Assembly: GCF_000759795.1 (NCBI RefSeq)
Contig: NZ_BBMZ01000002.1
Coordinates: 248,001 to 312,000 of the forward strand
Direction: 5' to 3'
DNA: 64,000 nucleotides
Origin: Pseudescherichia vulneris NBRC 102420
Lineage (GTDB): Bacteria; Pseudomonadota; Gammaproteobacteria; Enterobacterales; Enterobacteriaceae
Shown piece after piece: positions 27,192 to 36,570 of the stretch (positions are counted from its first letter, which is position 1; every line of letters begins with the position of its first letter). The notes below the pieces were generated by a model. The model did not search any database. It was given only the letters and a program-made list of their open reading frames with translations, and was not told where the DNA came from. Position numbers and translations under genes: made by a program.

Positions 27192-27217
27192 CCGGTTATG
27201 CCCTCGTGGCATGCCGG
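27192..27217 (+). terminator. hairpin after GH31 gene
   Basis: CCGG (27192-27195) pairs with CCGG (27214-27217), and ATGCC pairs with GGCAT inside with a one-base bulge. TATTTC follows. It lies 13 bases past the GH31 stop and probably ends that operon; the T tract is weak. Confidence 0.5.
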
Positions 27218-27249
27218 TATTTCGATAATGATTTGCCTGTGGAGCCAGC

Positions 27250-27630
27250 TTATGGGTTCATCTGCTGAAGACCATTTTTTGTAGAAAAAACCGCGGAGAG
27301 GTAACGCCCGCTATCAGTAGCGTTTTTTTCAATTGTATAAAACACGGTATATGTATGGCCCTTTTGGAAGTCATAACCAAATGTTGGCAGACACTGTCCG
27401 TTAGTGATATACACAGGGTCATGTTCTAATGTCTTGAGAAGATTATTGTTTTCTCCGTCAGAGAACTGGACTGAAGAAACGAACTCCCCAGCATAGACAG
27501 GTGCAGTAATACAAATCTGGTTATCTTTTAATGTTACATTAGCGGGCTCTTTAGGCGGAATTCTATCGCCAGGCCCTGGGCAGCCTGAAAGTAAAAAGGC
27601 CACGACTATAACTGAATAATTTTTGTACAT
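27250..27630 (-). CDS. small lipoprotein, T6SS-immunity-like
   Basis: A 126-residue putative lipoprotein. The signal MYKNYSVIVVAFLLSGC ends in a lipobox (LSGC), followed by PGPGDRIPP and a beta-rich domain with CI...GQCLPTFGYDF cysteines. The layout (PGDR after the lipobox, QCLPTFGY later) resembles the family named in databases as putative T6SS immunity periplasmic lipoproteins, as I recall it. Such proteins protect against incoming effectors in the periplasm. No cognate effector, Hcp, VgrG or PAAR gene is in the window, so it would be an orphan. ATG 27630 has AAAGGAG 5 bases ahead; the frame's first codon, a GTG at 27636, is less likely. Confidence 0.65.
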   Translation of the reverse strand: MYKNYSVIVVAFLLSGCPGPGDRIPPKEPANVTLKDNQICITAPVYAGEFVSSVQFSDGENNNLLKTLEHDPVYITNGQCLPTFGYDFQKGHTYTVFYTIEKNATDSGRYLSAVFSTKNGLQQMNP

Positions 27631-27674
27631 TGACACTCCTTTGTCTGAGCTTTCATCCCATAAAATCTCGAGTG

Positions 27675-28112
27675 TTAGTCTCTTACGCCATTAGCGGTTA
27701 GGTTAATAACAGGCATCACTGCTACATCATTTTCGTAAAAGAGATCTGAGTTAGTGAAGTTATAGATCTTGCCGGTCATTTTCACATTTACCGTGTTTCC
27801 GTAGGCAGTCGCTGTCACTGCATCAGTATTCGTTTCAAGAAAAGGCGCTCGCTCCTTCAAAGCATTGGTTACGTCGCCGTTTCCCAGGTCTTTATCGAGG
27901 TAAAAACGATAAATATTTGAAACAGTTGCGTTTCCCTCATCGTATTTCGTGACGTATAACCAGACGCTGTCCGACAGCTTTTGTTTACTCACAAAGGTAT
28001 CGTGAGGTGGGGATTTAAAAACATAGTAATAGGCCGCGTAACCGCCTACGAGCAGTAACAACACCACGGTCAGCATACCGTGCAGCTTTTTAGTAACCGA
28101 GCTTGCGAGCAT
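27675..28112 (-). CDS. single-pass membrane-anchored protein, unknown
   Basis: A 145-residue protein with one N-terminal membrane helix (MLTVVLLLLVGGYAAYYYVF, about 13-32) after a short basic tail, so the remaining 110 residues, rich in Asn, Thr and Asp, should lie in the periplasm. I do not recognise a family. AAGGA precedes the ATG by 7 bases. It lies 44 bases upstream of the lipoprotein gene in the same direction and is AT-rich like it, so the two may form one immunity-type unit. Confidence 0.6.
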   Translation of the reverse strand: MLASSVTKKLHGMLTVVLLLLVGGYAAYYYVFKSPPHDTFVSKQKLSDSVWLYVTKYDEGNATVSNIYRFYLDKDLGNGDVTNALKERAPFLETNTDAVTATAYGNTVNVKMTGKIYNFTNSDLFYENDVAVMPVINLTANGVRD

Positions 28113-28227
28113 AATCTATCCTTGGCTCAATCCCATACTGTAAGTAAAGTTATCAGAAAGGTATGTAATCGTCAGGCGAAGTCTTGTCGTGCCCTTCTGG
28201 GGCCACCAAGGCATGGTGGCCCGCACT

Positions 28228-28548
28228 TTAACTGTAAAGCCATCGTCCTGCTTTTGCCGAATCAATAAACATTCTCAAGGTCAATGGCACTTTACCAGCA
28301 TTATTATTTTTTTTTGTAAAAAAAGTTTTTGGCTTCCATGGAAAATGATTATCCATATGAAAGCTATCACAATTTACACTCAATTTCGTTGACAGTGCGT
28401 CTATTAAATCTGAGATATCTTCTCGCTCAAACGTTTCCTGAAGAGCCTCATCATCTGAAATATCAACGGTTTTGAAAAAAGTTGTAACCCTTGGCAGATT
28501 ATCCAGAATGAAAGCCCTGTATTGATCATCGCTTTTTGAATTGCTCAC
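28228..28548 (-). CDS. DUF1493-family protein
   Basis: A 106-residue acidic protein. Its C-terminal motif PLTLRMFIDSAKAGRWLYS, preceded by FHMDNHFPWKPKTFF, matches the DUF1493 pattern known from Salmonella and other enterobacteria; the function is not known, and an acyl-carrier-like role has been guessed. The GTG start at 28548 overlaps the stop of the broken gene upstream by 4 bases, the coupling expected of an intact two-gene operon. In Salmonella such genes sit next to STM2901-type genes. Confidence 0.7.
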   Translation of the reverse strand: MSNSKSDDQYRAFILDNLPRVTTFFKTVDISDDEALQETFEREDISDLIDALSTKLSVNCDSFHMDNHFPWKPKTFFTKKNNNAGKVPLTLRMFIDSAKAGRWLYS

Positions 28549-28718
28549 CAGATTTTATCCTCCGGGCGCACAATAGTATTGAATCGATTTACGGTGTGAT
28601 AGCCAATCATCGAAACATCAACCGCCAAAATAACCCATCCGAGAACGGGCACTGTCCGGCCAACAAAGGTTCCCAGATTATTTACCCAGAAAATTTTCAA
28701 CCTTCTGAGCGAAAATGA
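28545..28718 (-). pseudogene. 5'-truncated STM2901-family gene remnant
   Basis: About 58 codons remain, ending in NNLGTFVGRTVPVLGWVI and then a tail with VDVSM, YHTVNRFN and PEDKIW. This resembles the C-terminal end of STM2901-type membrane proteins that normally precede DUF1493 genes, as I remember them. The frame is open further upstream, but that stretch translates into the tRNA and spacer, so it has lost its own start and first half. The break lies about 100 bases from the 3' end of the tRNA-Gly gene, as expected of an integration or deletion end. Confidence 0.6.
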
Positions 28719-28814
28719 TTGGTTACACAGTGGGTTACAGTAAGTAACTCTGCAAGGAGGCTTTAAGCCATGTCCCTTAGGATTCAGTAATTTATTGAAC
28801 TTTAAGAAGTGTTT

Positions 28815-28888
28815 TGGAGCGGGCGAAGGGAATCGAACCCTCGTATAGAGCTTGGGAAGCTCTCGTTCTACCATTGAACTACGCCCGC
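28815..28888 (-). tRNA. glyU: tRNA-Gly (anticodon CCC)
   Basis: A complete 74-base tRNA with encoded CCA (28815-28817 in reverse). The acceptor arms GCGGGCG and CGCCCGC, D-loop GTTCAATGGTAGAAC, anticodon loop TTCCCAA (anticodon CCC at 28856-28854) and T-loop GGTTCGATTCC are all present, and it appears the same as E. coli glyU. In E. coli this tRNA flanks the ETT2 island, so it is a known integration hot spot; here truncated and AT-rich genes lie on its 3' side. Confidence 0.97.
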
Positions 28889-28968
28889 TTTGAGGTGCGT
28901 AAGGCATTATAAACCTTACGCACCGTCTGGCAAGGCAGAAACACGCTAACCGATGGTTAATTAATCAG

Positions 28969-29670
28969 TTAGCACTTCGGCGGGGTGCCCTGCGGCGGCA
29001 GGTAACGGATCGGGTCGATGGCGGTGGCGCGGTAACGCAGCTGGAAGTGCAGCTTCACCGAGTCGGTATCAGAGCTGCCCATCGTGGCAATCTTCTGCCC
29101 TATTTTTACGCTCTGACCATTATTCACCAGCAGCGTATCGTTATGAGCATAGGCGGTGATGTAGTCCTCACTGTGCTTGATCATAATGAGGTTGCCGTAG
29201 CCGCGCAGCTGGTTACCTACGTAGACCACCTTCCCTGACCCGGCGGCATAGATCGCCTGCCCGCGCGAACCGGCAATGTCGATACCCTTGTTACCGCCAT
29301 CGGCGGAGGAGTACGGCAGCACCACGGTGCCGCTTGTCGGCCAGCGCCAGCAGCGCTGCCCTACCGGTGGCCAGGAGGCTGGCGGCACGGTGACGACGCG
29401 TGAGGAGGAACCACCGCTGCTCTTACCGGAGGCCTTTTTGCCGGAACCGTTAGTCCGCAGACGCTGGCCGATCTCGATGGTATAGGGCGGAGAGATACCG
29501 TTAAGGCGCGCCAGATCCCTGACGCTGGTGCCGGTCAGGCGTGAAATACGCGACAGCGTATCGCCACGTTTAACGACGTAAACATCTTCATCCGACAGCT
29601 TGTTTGATGAACAGGCAGCCAGCAGCATGCCCAGCATCAGACAGATAATAAGGCGAAACGGTTTTCTCAT
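28969..29670 (-). CDS. actS: LysM/M23 lipoprotein YgeR (ActS), amidase activator
   Basis: A 233-residue outer-membrane lipoprotein. The signal ends in the lipobox LLAAC (about residue 20); a LysM peptidoglycan-binding repeat (YVVKRGDTLSRISRLTGTSVRDL) follows, then a basic, serine-rich linker and a C-terminal M23/LytM domain. The zinc ligands look degenerate (GYGNLIMIKHSEDYITAYAHN), fitting an activator of cell wall amidases rather than a peptidase. The ATG at 29670 has AGGA 9 bases ahead; the frame opens earlier with a TTG at 29688. As in E. coli it is the neighbour of glyU. Confidence 0.92.
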   Translation of the reverse strand: MRKPFRLIICLMLGMLLAACSSNKLSDEDVYVVKRGDTLSRISRLTGTSVRDLARLNGISPPYTIEIGQRLRTNGSGKKASGKSSGGSSSRVVTVPPASWPPVGQRCWRWPTSGTVVLPYSSADGGNKGIDIAGSRGQAIYAAGSGKVVYVGNQLRGYGNLIMIKHSEDYITAYAHNDTLLVNNGQSVKIGQKIATMGSSDTDSVKLHFQLRYRATAIDPIRYLPPQGTPPKC

Positions 29671-29807
29671 CGGGCGTCCTGCGCTCAAAACGGATCCTCA
29701 GGTAATTGTTATGGGGTTGTTTATGATAGCAGCCATCCGCCGGAGGCTAAATGTCTTCACGGTGATTTACATTTCAGGGGAATGGATGCCCGGTGGCGCT
29801 ACGCCAT

Positions 29808-29843
29808 AAAAAAAGCCCCGCAGTTCATTACCGTCGGGGCCTT
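29808..29843 (-). terminator. lysS terminator
   Basis: GCCCCG (29815-29820) pairs with CGGGGC (29835-29840) around a 14-base loop, and seven T follow on the minus strand (29808-29814 in reverse). It lies 17 bases past the lysS stop. Confidence 0.8.
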
Positions 29844-29859
29844 ATTAACGCGTTACGTC

Positions 29860-31377
29860 TTACTTAACCGGACGCATCGCCGGGAAGAGGATCACGTCGC
29901 GGATGGTGTGGCTGTTGGTGAACAGCATCACCATACGGTCGATACCAATGCCCAGGCCTGCGGTCGGCGGCAGGCCGTGCTCCAGCGCGGTCACGTAGTC
30001 CTCGTCGAAGAACATCGCTTCGTCGTCACCGGCGGCTTTCGCGTCAACCTGGTCCTGGAAACGCTGGGCCTGGTCTTCCGCGTCGTTCAGCTCGCTGAAG
30101 CCGTTGCCGATCTCACGTCCACCGATAAAGAACTCAAAGCGGTCGGTGATCTCCGGGTTTTCATCATTACGACGCGCCAGCGGAGACACTTCTGCCGGGT
30201 ACTCGGTGATGAAGGTCGGCTGGATCAGGTGCGCTTCAGCGGTCTCTTCGAAGATCTCGGTCACGATACGACCCAGACCCCAGCTCTTCTCAACCTTGAG
30301 GCCAAGACTTTCAGCGATGGCTTTCGCCGCGTCGAAGTTATCCAGATCCGCCATGTTGGTTTCCGGACGGTACTTCTTGATCGCCTCGCGCATGGTCAGC
30401 TTCTCGAACGGCTTGCCGAAGTCGAAGGTCTCCTCACCGTAAGGCACCTCGGTGGTGCCCAGAATGTCCTGCGCCAGGGTGCGGAACAGAGACTCGGTCA
30501 GCTCGATCAGATCTTTATAGTCCGCGTACGCCATGTAGAGTTCCATCATGGTGAACTCAGGATTATGACGAACGGAGATGCCTTCGTTACGGAAGTTACG
30601 GTTGATCTCGAACACGCGATCAAAACCACCGACCACCAGGCGCTTCAGGTACAGTTCCGGCGCGATACGCAGGTACATGTCCAGATCCAGCGCGTTATGA
30701 TGAGTGATAAACGGACGCGCGGAGGCACCGCCCGGGATCACCTGCATCATCGGGGTTTCCACTTCCATAAAGTCGCGGTTAACCATGAACTGGCGGATAC
30801 CGGCCATGATCTGGGAGCGGATCTTAAAGGTCTTGCGGGACTCATCGTTGGAGATGAGATCCAGGTAGCGCTGACGGTAGCGCGCTTCCTGATCCTGCAG
30901 GCCGTGGAACTTGTCCGGCAGCGGGCGCAGGGCTTTGGTCAGCAGGCGCAGCTCGGTGCAGTGAATGGAGAGCTCGCCGGTCTTGGTCTTGAAGAGCTTA
31001 CCTTTCGCGCCGAGGATATCGCCCAGGTCCCACTTCTTGAACTGCTCGTTGTAGATACCTTCCGGCAGATCGTCACGGGAGACGTAGAGCTGAATGCGGC
31101 CACCGACGTCCTGCAGGGTGATGAAGGATGCCTTGCCCATGATACGGCGGGTCATCATACGCCCGGCCACGCTCACTTCGACGTTCAGCGCTTCCAGCTC
31201 TTCGTTCTCTTTTGCATCAAACTCGGCGTGCAGCGCATCGGAGGTGCTGTCACGACGGAAGTCGTTCGGAAACGCAACGCCCTGCTCACGCAGCTGCGCC
31301 AGCTTCTCACGGCGGGTTTTTAATTCGTTATTAAGATCGACCGCCGCGTCAGCGCCCTGTGCTTGTTGTTCAGACAT
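29860..31377 (-). CDS. lysS: lysyl-tRNA synthetase LysS
   Basis: Class II aminoacyl-tRNA synthetase charging tRNA-Lys, 505 residues as in E. coli. The N-terminal OB-fold anticodon-binding domain (about 65-150, [14 protein letters not shown]) precedes the catalytic core with motif 2 [15 protein letters not shown] and motif 3 [13 protein letters not shown]. It is 9 bases downstream of prfB, the same operon as in E. coli. The E. coli type I idi gene found just past lysS is not here. Confidence 0.98.
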   Translation of the reverse strand: MSEQQAQGADAAVDLNNELKTRREKLAQLREQGVAFPNDFRRDSTSDALHAEFDAKENEELEALNVEVSVAGRMMTRRIMGKASFITLQDVGGRIQLYVSRDDLPEGIYNEQFKKWDLGDILGAKGKLFKTKTGELSIHCTELRLLTKALRPLPDKFHGLQDQEARYRQRYLDLISNDESRKTFKIRSQIMAGIRQFMVNRDFMEVETPMMQVIPGGASARPFITHHNALDLDMYLRIAPELYLKRLVVGGFDRVFEINRNFRNEGISVRHNPEFTMMELYMAYADYKDLIELTESLFRTLAQDILGTTEVPYGEETFDFGKPFEKLTMREAIKKYRPETNMADLDNFDAAKAIAESLGLKVEKSWGLGRIVTEIFEETAEAHLIQPTFITEYPAEVSPLARRNDENPEITDRFEFFIGGREIGNGFSELNDAEDQAQRFQDQVDAKAAGDDEAMFFDEDYVTALEHGLPPTAGLGIGIDRMVMLFTNSHTIRDVILFPAMRPVK

Positions 31378-31386
31378 GTTGGTTCC

Positions 31387-32485
31387 TCATAGCCCTGCTT
31401 TCAAACTTGCTTCAATAAACTGGTCAAGACTGCCGTCCAGCACCGCCTGCGTATTGCGGGTTTCAACCCCGGTGCGCAGATCTTTGATACGGGAGTCGTC
31501 CAGTACGTAAGAACGGATCTGGCTGCCCCAGCCGATATCGGATTTGTTATCTTCCATCGCCTGCTTCTCAGCATTTTTCTTCTGCATCTCCAGCTCATAA
31601 AGCTTCGCTTTCATCTGCTTCATGGCCTGGTCTTTGTTCTTATGCTGGGAGCGGTCGTTCTGGCACTGAGTCACGGTGTTGGTCGGAATGTGGGTAATAC
31701 GCACCGCCGATTCCGTACGGTTAACGTGCTGACCGCCCGCGCCGGAGGCACGGTAGACGTCGATACGCAGATCCGCCGGGTTGATTTCGATATCGATATC
31801 GTCTTCCACTTCCGGATAGACAAACGCCGAACTAAAGGAGGTGTGACGACGGCCGCCGGAGTCGAACGGGCTCTTACGCACCAGGCGATGCACGCCGGTT
31901 TCGGTACGCAGCCAGCCGTAGGCGTAATCGCCGATGATTTTAATGGTCACCGATTTCAGGCCAGCAACTTCACCTTCGGACTCTTCGATAATCTCGGTTT
32001 TGAAGCCGCGCGCTTCGGCCCAGCGCAGATACATACGTGTCAGCATGCTGGCCCAGTCCTGCGCTTCCGTCCCGCCGGAGCCAGCCTGGATATCCAGGTA
32101 GCAGTCGGCGCTGTCATATTCACCGGAGAACATGCGGCGGAACTCAAGCTGCGCCAGTTTCTCTTCCAGCACGTCAAGCTCGGCAACGGCCTCGTTAAAG
32201 GTCTCTTCGTCGTCGGCTTCCACGGCCAGCTCCAGCAGGCCAGAGACATCTTCCAGGCCCTGGCGCATCTGATCCAGCGTGTCGACGATGGCTTCCAGCG
32301 AGGAGCGCTCTTTACCCAGCGCCTGCGCGCGTTCAGGTTCGTTCCAGACGTCCGGCTGTTCCAGCTCGGCGTTTACTTCTTCAAGACGCTCTTTCTTGGC
32401 ATCATAGTCAAAGATACCCCCTAAGAACGTCTGAGCGCTCTGTGAGGTCCTGAATGCGGTTTTTTACAGGATTGATTTCAAACAT
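31387..32485 (-). CDS. prfB: peptide chain release factor RF2, with programmed +1 frameshift
   Basis: Terminates translation at UAA and UGA. The start is ATG 32485 ([14 protein letters not shown]). After codon 25 (CTT) an in-frame TGA (32410-32408) is read through only by a +1 slip, after which the frame [11 protein letters not shown] continues to the end. The stop-codon recognition motif SPF ([11 protein letters not shown]) and the catalytic GGQ (GAGGQHVN) are intact. Residues after the shift give a protein of about 365, the E. coli length. Low RF2 makes the TGA pause long and favours the slip, so the gene controls its own level. Confidence 0.97.
32408..32422 (-). promoter_or_regulatory. RF2 programmed frameshift site
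   Basis: On the minus strand the internal Shine-Dalgarno-like AGGGGG (32422-32417) is followed by TAT and the slippery CTT TGA C. The spacing and the stop at codon 26 are the same as in E. coli prfB. The stop codon splits the frame and explains why only the downstream part (from 32268) appears as an ordinary open frame. Confidence 0.95.
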
Positions 32486-32573
32486 GGCTGTATTCTTTTC
32501 TGCGCTTGTCAAAATGCGGTTATAAGGGCGGGATCTTAGCGGATTCGCGCCCTTTTTTACAGTGAAAGTGATG

Positions 32574-34307
32574 CTAAATCGGCCAGATATCGTCGATGAT
32601 CAGCTGCACGCTGCGATTACCTCGAAACTCGTTCACATCAAGTTTATAGGCAAGGCTCACTTCACGCACGCCGTTGTCCGGCCAGATAGTGGTATCAACG
32701 TTAAAGGCGATGCCGTCCAGCAGCGGGCCGCCACCGACCGGCTCAACCATAACCTTCAGGTGGCGCTCGCCGACGATACGCTGCTGCAACAGGCGAAAAC
32801 GCCCATCGAACAGCGGCTCCGGGAACATCTGTCCCCACGGCCCGGCGTCGCGTAGCATCTCTGCGACCTCCAGCGTCATTTCAGCAGGGGAAAGCGGGCC
32901 GTCTGAGACCACCTCACCCTGTAACAGGGCAGGATCCAGCCACTCGGTGACCAGATCGCCAAAGCGCTGCTGGAACTCCTCAAAGCGCGATGCCTCCAGC
33001 GACAGCCCCGCCGCCATGGCGTGACCGCCGAACTTCAGCATCATGCCCGGATAGAGCGTGTCGAGACGCTCAAGGGCGTCACGCATATGCAGGCCCTGAA
33101 TCGAACGGCCGGAGCCTTTCAGCAGGCCGTCCCCCGCCGGAGCAAAGGCTATGACCGGGCGGTGGAAACGCTCTTTAATGCGCGAGGCGAGAATACCCAC
33201 TACGCCCTGGTGCCATTCAGGATGATACATCGCCAGCCCACCGGGCAGCGTCTCGCTGCTGCGCTCCAGCTTCTCGCATAGCGCCAGCGCCTCGGCCTGC
33301 ATCCCCTGCTCAATCTCTTTACGCGTCTGGTTGAGCGCATCCAGCTCGCTGGCTAACACCCGAGCTTCACCGACGTTGTCGCAGAGCAGCAGCGCCACGC
33401 CTACCGACATATCGTCGAGCCGTCCTGCGGCGTTAAGCCGGGGACCGAGGGCAAAGCCGAGATCGCTGGCCGCCAGCTTCTGTGCATCGCGGTTGGCGAT
33501 CTCCAGCAGCGCTTTAATGCCCGGACGGCACTTGCCCGCACGAATGCGGCTCAGCCCCTGCCAGGTCAAAATACGGTTGTTGGCATCCAGCGGCACCACG
33601 TCGGCCACCGTGCCAAGGGCAACGAGGTCCAGCAGCTCCGCCAGGTTAGGCTCGGCCAGGCCACGTGCGGCAAACCAGCCCTGGTCGCGCAGATGGGCGC
33701 GCAGGGCCAACATCAAGTAGAACGCGACCCCTACCCCTGCCAGCGACTTCGACGGGAAGGTGCAGTCGCGCAGGTTCGGGTTAACAATCGCCTCGGCGTC
33801 CGGCAGCGTCTCGCCTGGCAGGTGGTGATCGGTCACCAGCACCGGGATCCCCAGCTCATGGGCGCGATCGACGCCGGCATGGGAGGAGATACCGTTATCC
33901 ACGGTCAGGATCATCTGCGCACCGCGGGCATGTGCCTGATCGACCACCTCCGGGCTTAGCCCGTAGCCGTCGTCAAAACGGTTCGGCACCAGGCAGGTGA
34001 CGTTCCCGCAGCCCAGCGCACGCAGGGCCAACACGCTAAGGGCGGTGCTGGTGGCACCGTCGGCGTCAAAATCGCCGACGACGACAATGCGCAGCTCCTC
34101 TTGCAGGGCGCGATAGAGCAGCGCCACGGCTTTATCGATGCCGCTGAGCTGCTGCCATGGGAGCATCCCTCTGACGCTGCGCTCCAGCTCCCCGGCTGAA
34201 CTTACGCCGCGGCTGGCATATAAGCGCCGCAGCAGCGGGGGCAGGTTCGCTGGGAGATCCGCCGCCTCATCCACCGTTCGGCGGCGAAGTTGTCTCTGAT
34301 GTTTCAC
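32574..34307 (-). CDS. recJ: single-strand-specific 5'-3' exonuclease RecJ
   Basis: DHH-family nuclease of recombination and mismatch repair, 577 residues as in E. coli. Metal-binding motifs are visible: DFDADGATS (near 79-87), the DHH in VTDHHLPGE (near 157-165) and GGHAMAAG in the DHHA1 domain. It starts with GTG at 34307, as the E. coli gene does, 5 bases beyond the dsbC stop, in the dsbC-recJ-prfB-lysS order. Confidence 0.97.
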   Translation of the reverse strand: MKHQRQLRRRTVDEAADLPANLPPLLRRLYASRGVSSAGELERSVRGMLPWQQLSGIDKAVALLYRALQEELRIVVVGDFDADGATSTALSVLALRALGCGNVTCLVPNRFDDGYGLSPEVVDQAHARGAQMILTVDNGISSHAGVDRAHELGIPVLVTDHHLPGETLPDAEAIVNPNLRDCTFPSKSLAGVGVAFYLMLALRAHLRDQGWFAARGLAEPNLAELLDLVALGTVADVVPLDANNRILTWQGLSRIRAGKCRPGIKALLEIANRDAQKLAASDLGFALGPRLNAAGRLDDMSVGVALLLCDNVGEARVLASELDALNQTRKEIEQGMQAEALALCEKLERSSETLPGGLAMYHPEWHQGVVGILASRIKERFHRPVIAFAPAGDGLLKGSGRSIQGLHMRDALERLDTLYPGMMLKFGGHAMAAGLSLEASRFEEFQQRFGDLVTEWLDPALLQGEVVSDGPLSPAEMTLEVAEMLRDAGPWGQMFPEPLFDGRFRLLQQRIVGERHLKVMVEPVGGGPLLDGIAFNVDTTIWPDNGVREVSLAYKLDVNEFRGNRSVQLIIDDIWPI

Positions 34308-34312
34308 GAAAA

Positions 34313-35023
34313 TTATTTACCGCTCATAGATTTCTGCTGGTCGAGGAACGCCTTCAGCTCCTGCGGACCCTGGTAGCCCGGCACAACGTAGCCGTTGCTC
34401 AGAACAATAGCCGGGGTGCCGCTGACGCCGAACTGCACGCCCAGCGCATAGTGGTTAGCAATGTCGATATCGCAGCTGGCTGGCTGTACGCCTTTGCCGT
34501 TCATCGCGTTGTCGAAGGCTTTATTACGATCTTTCGCGCACCAAACCGACTTCATATCTTTTGCCGCATCGCTCTGGATACCCTGACGCGGGAAGGCCAG
34601 GTAGCGCACGGTGATGCCCAGCGCGTTGTAGTCTGCCATCTCTTCATGCAGCTTATGGCAGTAGCCGCAGGTGATATCGGTAAACACGGTAATGACGTGT
34701 TTCTCCTGTGCGGCCTTGTAGACAATCATCTCTTTTTCCAGCGCGTTGAGATGGGTCATCAGCATCTGGTTAGTGACGTTAACCGGCTGCGCACCGCTGA
34801 CGTCATACATCGGCCCCTGGATAATATGCTTACCGTCGTCGGTGACGTACAGCACGCCGCTGTTGGTCATAACGGTTTTCATGCCGCTCACCGGCGCGGG
34901 CTGGATTTCGGTGCTCTGTACGCCCAGCTTCGCCAGCGACTGTTTGATTGCCGCGTCATCAGCGTGGGCCATCCCGGAGAGCGTTGCCGCCAGCAGGGTA
35001 AACATCATTAAACTCTTTTTCAT
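34313..35023 (-). CDS. dsbC: periplasmic protein-disulfide isomerase DsbC
   Basis: Shuffles wrong disulfides in the periplasm; reduced by DsbD. It has 236 residues from ATG 35023 (MKKSLMMFTLLAATLSGMAHA signal peptide), exactly the E. coli length. The dimerisation domain follows, then the thioredoxin domain with the active-site CGYC (TDITCGYCHKLHEE) and the cis-proline in SGTPAIV. A second cysteine pair (WCAKDR and PASCD) is present. The longer upstream frame overlaps xerD and is not used. Confidence 0.97.
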   Translation of the reverse strand: MKKSLMMFTLLAATLSGMAHADDAAIKQSLAKLGVQSTEIQPAPVSGMKTVMTNSGVLYVTDDGKHIIQGPMYDVSGAQPVNVTNQMLMTHLNALEKEMIVYKAAQEKHVITVFTDITCGYCHKLHEEMADYNALGITVRYLAFPRQGIQSDAAKDMKSVWCAKDRNKAFDNAMNGKGVQPASCDIDIANHYALGVQFGVSGTPAIVLSNGYVVPGYQGPQELKAFLDQQKSMSGK

Positions 35024-35045
35024 AACCGTCCTTAACTGTTCAGCA

Positions 35046-35942
35046 TCATGCCCGGGGGTGATGCTGTTGATGAAGTTGTCGCAAGCGCTCTGTGGCCACA
35101 TGGGTGTAGATCTGGGTCGTAGAGAGATCGCTGTGTCCAAGCAGCATCTGCACCACGCGCAGGTCAGCGCCGTGGTTTAACAGATGCGTGGCAAACGCGT
35201 GGCGCAATACGTGCGGCGAAAGCTTTTCACTGTCGATGCCTGCCAGCAGAGCATAGTGCTTAATCCGGTGCCAAAAGGTCTGCCGGGTCATCTGCTGGGC
35301 GCGCTGGCTAGGGAAGAGCGTATCGATTGAGGTGCCGTTCAGCAACCATGGCCGCCCATGCTCAAGATAGTTCTCCAGCCAGTAGACCGCCTCTTCCCCC
35401 AGCGGCACCAGACGCTCTTTGTTACCTTTACCGATAACCCGCACGACGCCCTGGCGCAGGCTGATATCGCTCATGGTCAGCCCCACCAGCTCCGAGACGC
35501 GTAGGCCGGTGGCATAGAGCACTTCCAGCATGGCCTTATCGCGCAGCTCCAGCGGCTGATCCACCAGCGGAGCCTGCAGCAGGCGTTCAACTTGGGCCTC
35601 GCTGAGATCTTTTGGCAGCCGCTGCGGCAGCTTAGGCGACGCCAGCAGCGCGCTGGGATCGTCCGGGCGCAGCTTCTCCCGGTACAGATGCTGAAAGAGA
35701 CGCCGTATGGCGCTCAGCAGGCGCGCAGAGCTGGTGGCTTTATATCCGCCTTCAATGCGCTCCGCCAGCAGCGCCTGCAGGTCGTCGCTTTGCGCGCTCT
35801 GTAACGACAGGCCGCGATGGTGCAGCCACTCCGCCACCATGCTGAGATCGCGGCGGTAGGCGCTTAGCGTATTCTCCGCCAGATTACGCTCCAGCCAGAG
35901 CGCATCAAGAAACTGTTCTATGCGTGCGAGATCCTGATCCAT
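35046..35942 (-). CDS. xerD: site-specific tyrosine recombinase XerD
   Basis: Works with XerC at dif to resolve chromosome dimers, activated by FtsK. It has 298 residues from ATG 35942 (MDQDLARIEQFLD), the E. coli length. The core-binding domain fills about 1-105; the catalytic residues are seen in ATGLRVSEL (Arg), VIGKGNKER (Lys), LSPHVLRHAFATHL (His, Arg), LLGHSD (His) and TTQIYTHV (Tyr). A roughly 22-base gap separates it from dsbC, which follows. Confidence 0.97.
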   Translation of the reverse strand: MDQDLARIEQFLDALWLERNLAENTLSAYRRDLSMVAEWLHHRGLSLQSAQSDDLQALLAERIEGGYKATSSARLLSAIRRLFQHLYREKLRPDDPSALLASPKLPQRLPKDLSEAQVERLLQAPLVDQPLELRDKAMLEVLYATGLRVSELVGLTMSDISLRQGVVRVIGKGNKERLVPLGEEAVYWLENYLEHGRPWLLNGTSIDTLFPSQRAQQMTRQTFWHRIKHYALLAGIDSEKLSPHVLRHAFATHLLNHGADLRVVQMLLGHSDLSTTQIYTHVATERLRQLHQQHHPRA

Positions 35943-36042
35943 TTGAGCCTCTTGGGGTCTGCGGCTCTCCATTATGCCTGATTGCTCACCGATTCTGGTA
36001 CACTGTGCGCAAAGCCCCATCAGGAATTGAGACGTTTACGCT

Positions 36043-36564
36043 ATGAACATTGGTCTTTTCTATGGTTCCAGTACCTGCTACACCGAAATGGCGGCGGAGA
36101 AAATCCGCGACGTTATCGGCCCGGAACTGGTTACGCTGCATAACCTGAAAGACGACGCTGTCTCCTTAATGGAGCAGTACGATGTCCTGATCCTCGGCAT
36201 TCCCACCTGGGATTTTGGCGAGCTTCAGGAGGACTGGGAGGCCGTTTGGGACCAGCTCGACGGCCTCAACCTCGACGGTAAAATCATTGCGCTGTACGGC
36301 ATGGGCGATCAGCTCGGCTACGGCGAGTGGTTCCTTGATGCGCTCGGCATGCTGCACGATAAGCTGGCCGCCAAAGCCGTGACCTTTGTTGGCTACTGGC
36401 CGACAGAGGGCTATGAGTTTACCAGCCCTAAGCCGGTGATTGCCGATGGTCAGCTCTTCGTTGGCCTGGCGCTGGATGAAACCAACCAGTACGATCAGAG
36501 CGAAGAGCGCATCCAGAGCTGGTGCGAACAGATCCTCAGCGAAATGGCGGAGCAGTTCGCCTGA
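36043..36564 (+). CDS. fldB: flavodoxin FldB
   Basis: A 173-residue long-chain flavodoxin carrying FMN for low-potential electron transfer. The phosphate-binding loop is [10 protein letters not shown] (about 7-16), with isoalloxazine-contact stretches [12 protein letters not shown] and [12 protein letters not shown]. It is the stress-linked paralogue found in the same place in E. coli, divergent from xerD with 100 bases between. Confidence 0.96.
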   Translation: MNIGLFYGSSTCYTEMAAEKIRDVIGPELVTLHNLKDDAVSLMEQYDVLILGIPTWDFGELQEDWEAVWDQLDGLNLDGKIIALYGMGDQLGYGEWFLDALGMLHDKLAAKAVTFVGYWPTEGYEFTSPKPVIADGQLFVGLALDETNQYDQSEERIQSWCEQILSEMAEQFA

Positions 36565-36570
36565 TTTTTG

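Noticed and set aside
28740..28815. Possible attachment-site duplicate of the tRNA-Gly 3' end
   Set aside because: I looked for a second copy of the tRNA 3' end to the left and saw none in the window.
28545..28907. 120-codon frame running through the tRNA-Gly gene
   Set aside because: The upstream part is translated tRNA and spacer; only the last 58 codons resemble a protein, so it was recorded as a pseudogene remnant.
29782..31323. 513-codon open frame antisense to lysS
   Set aside because: Shadow frame; lysS is intact and conserved on the other strand.
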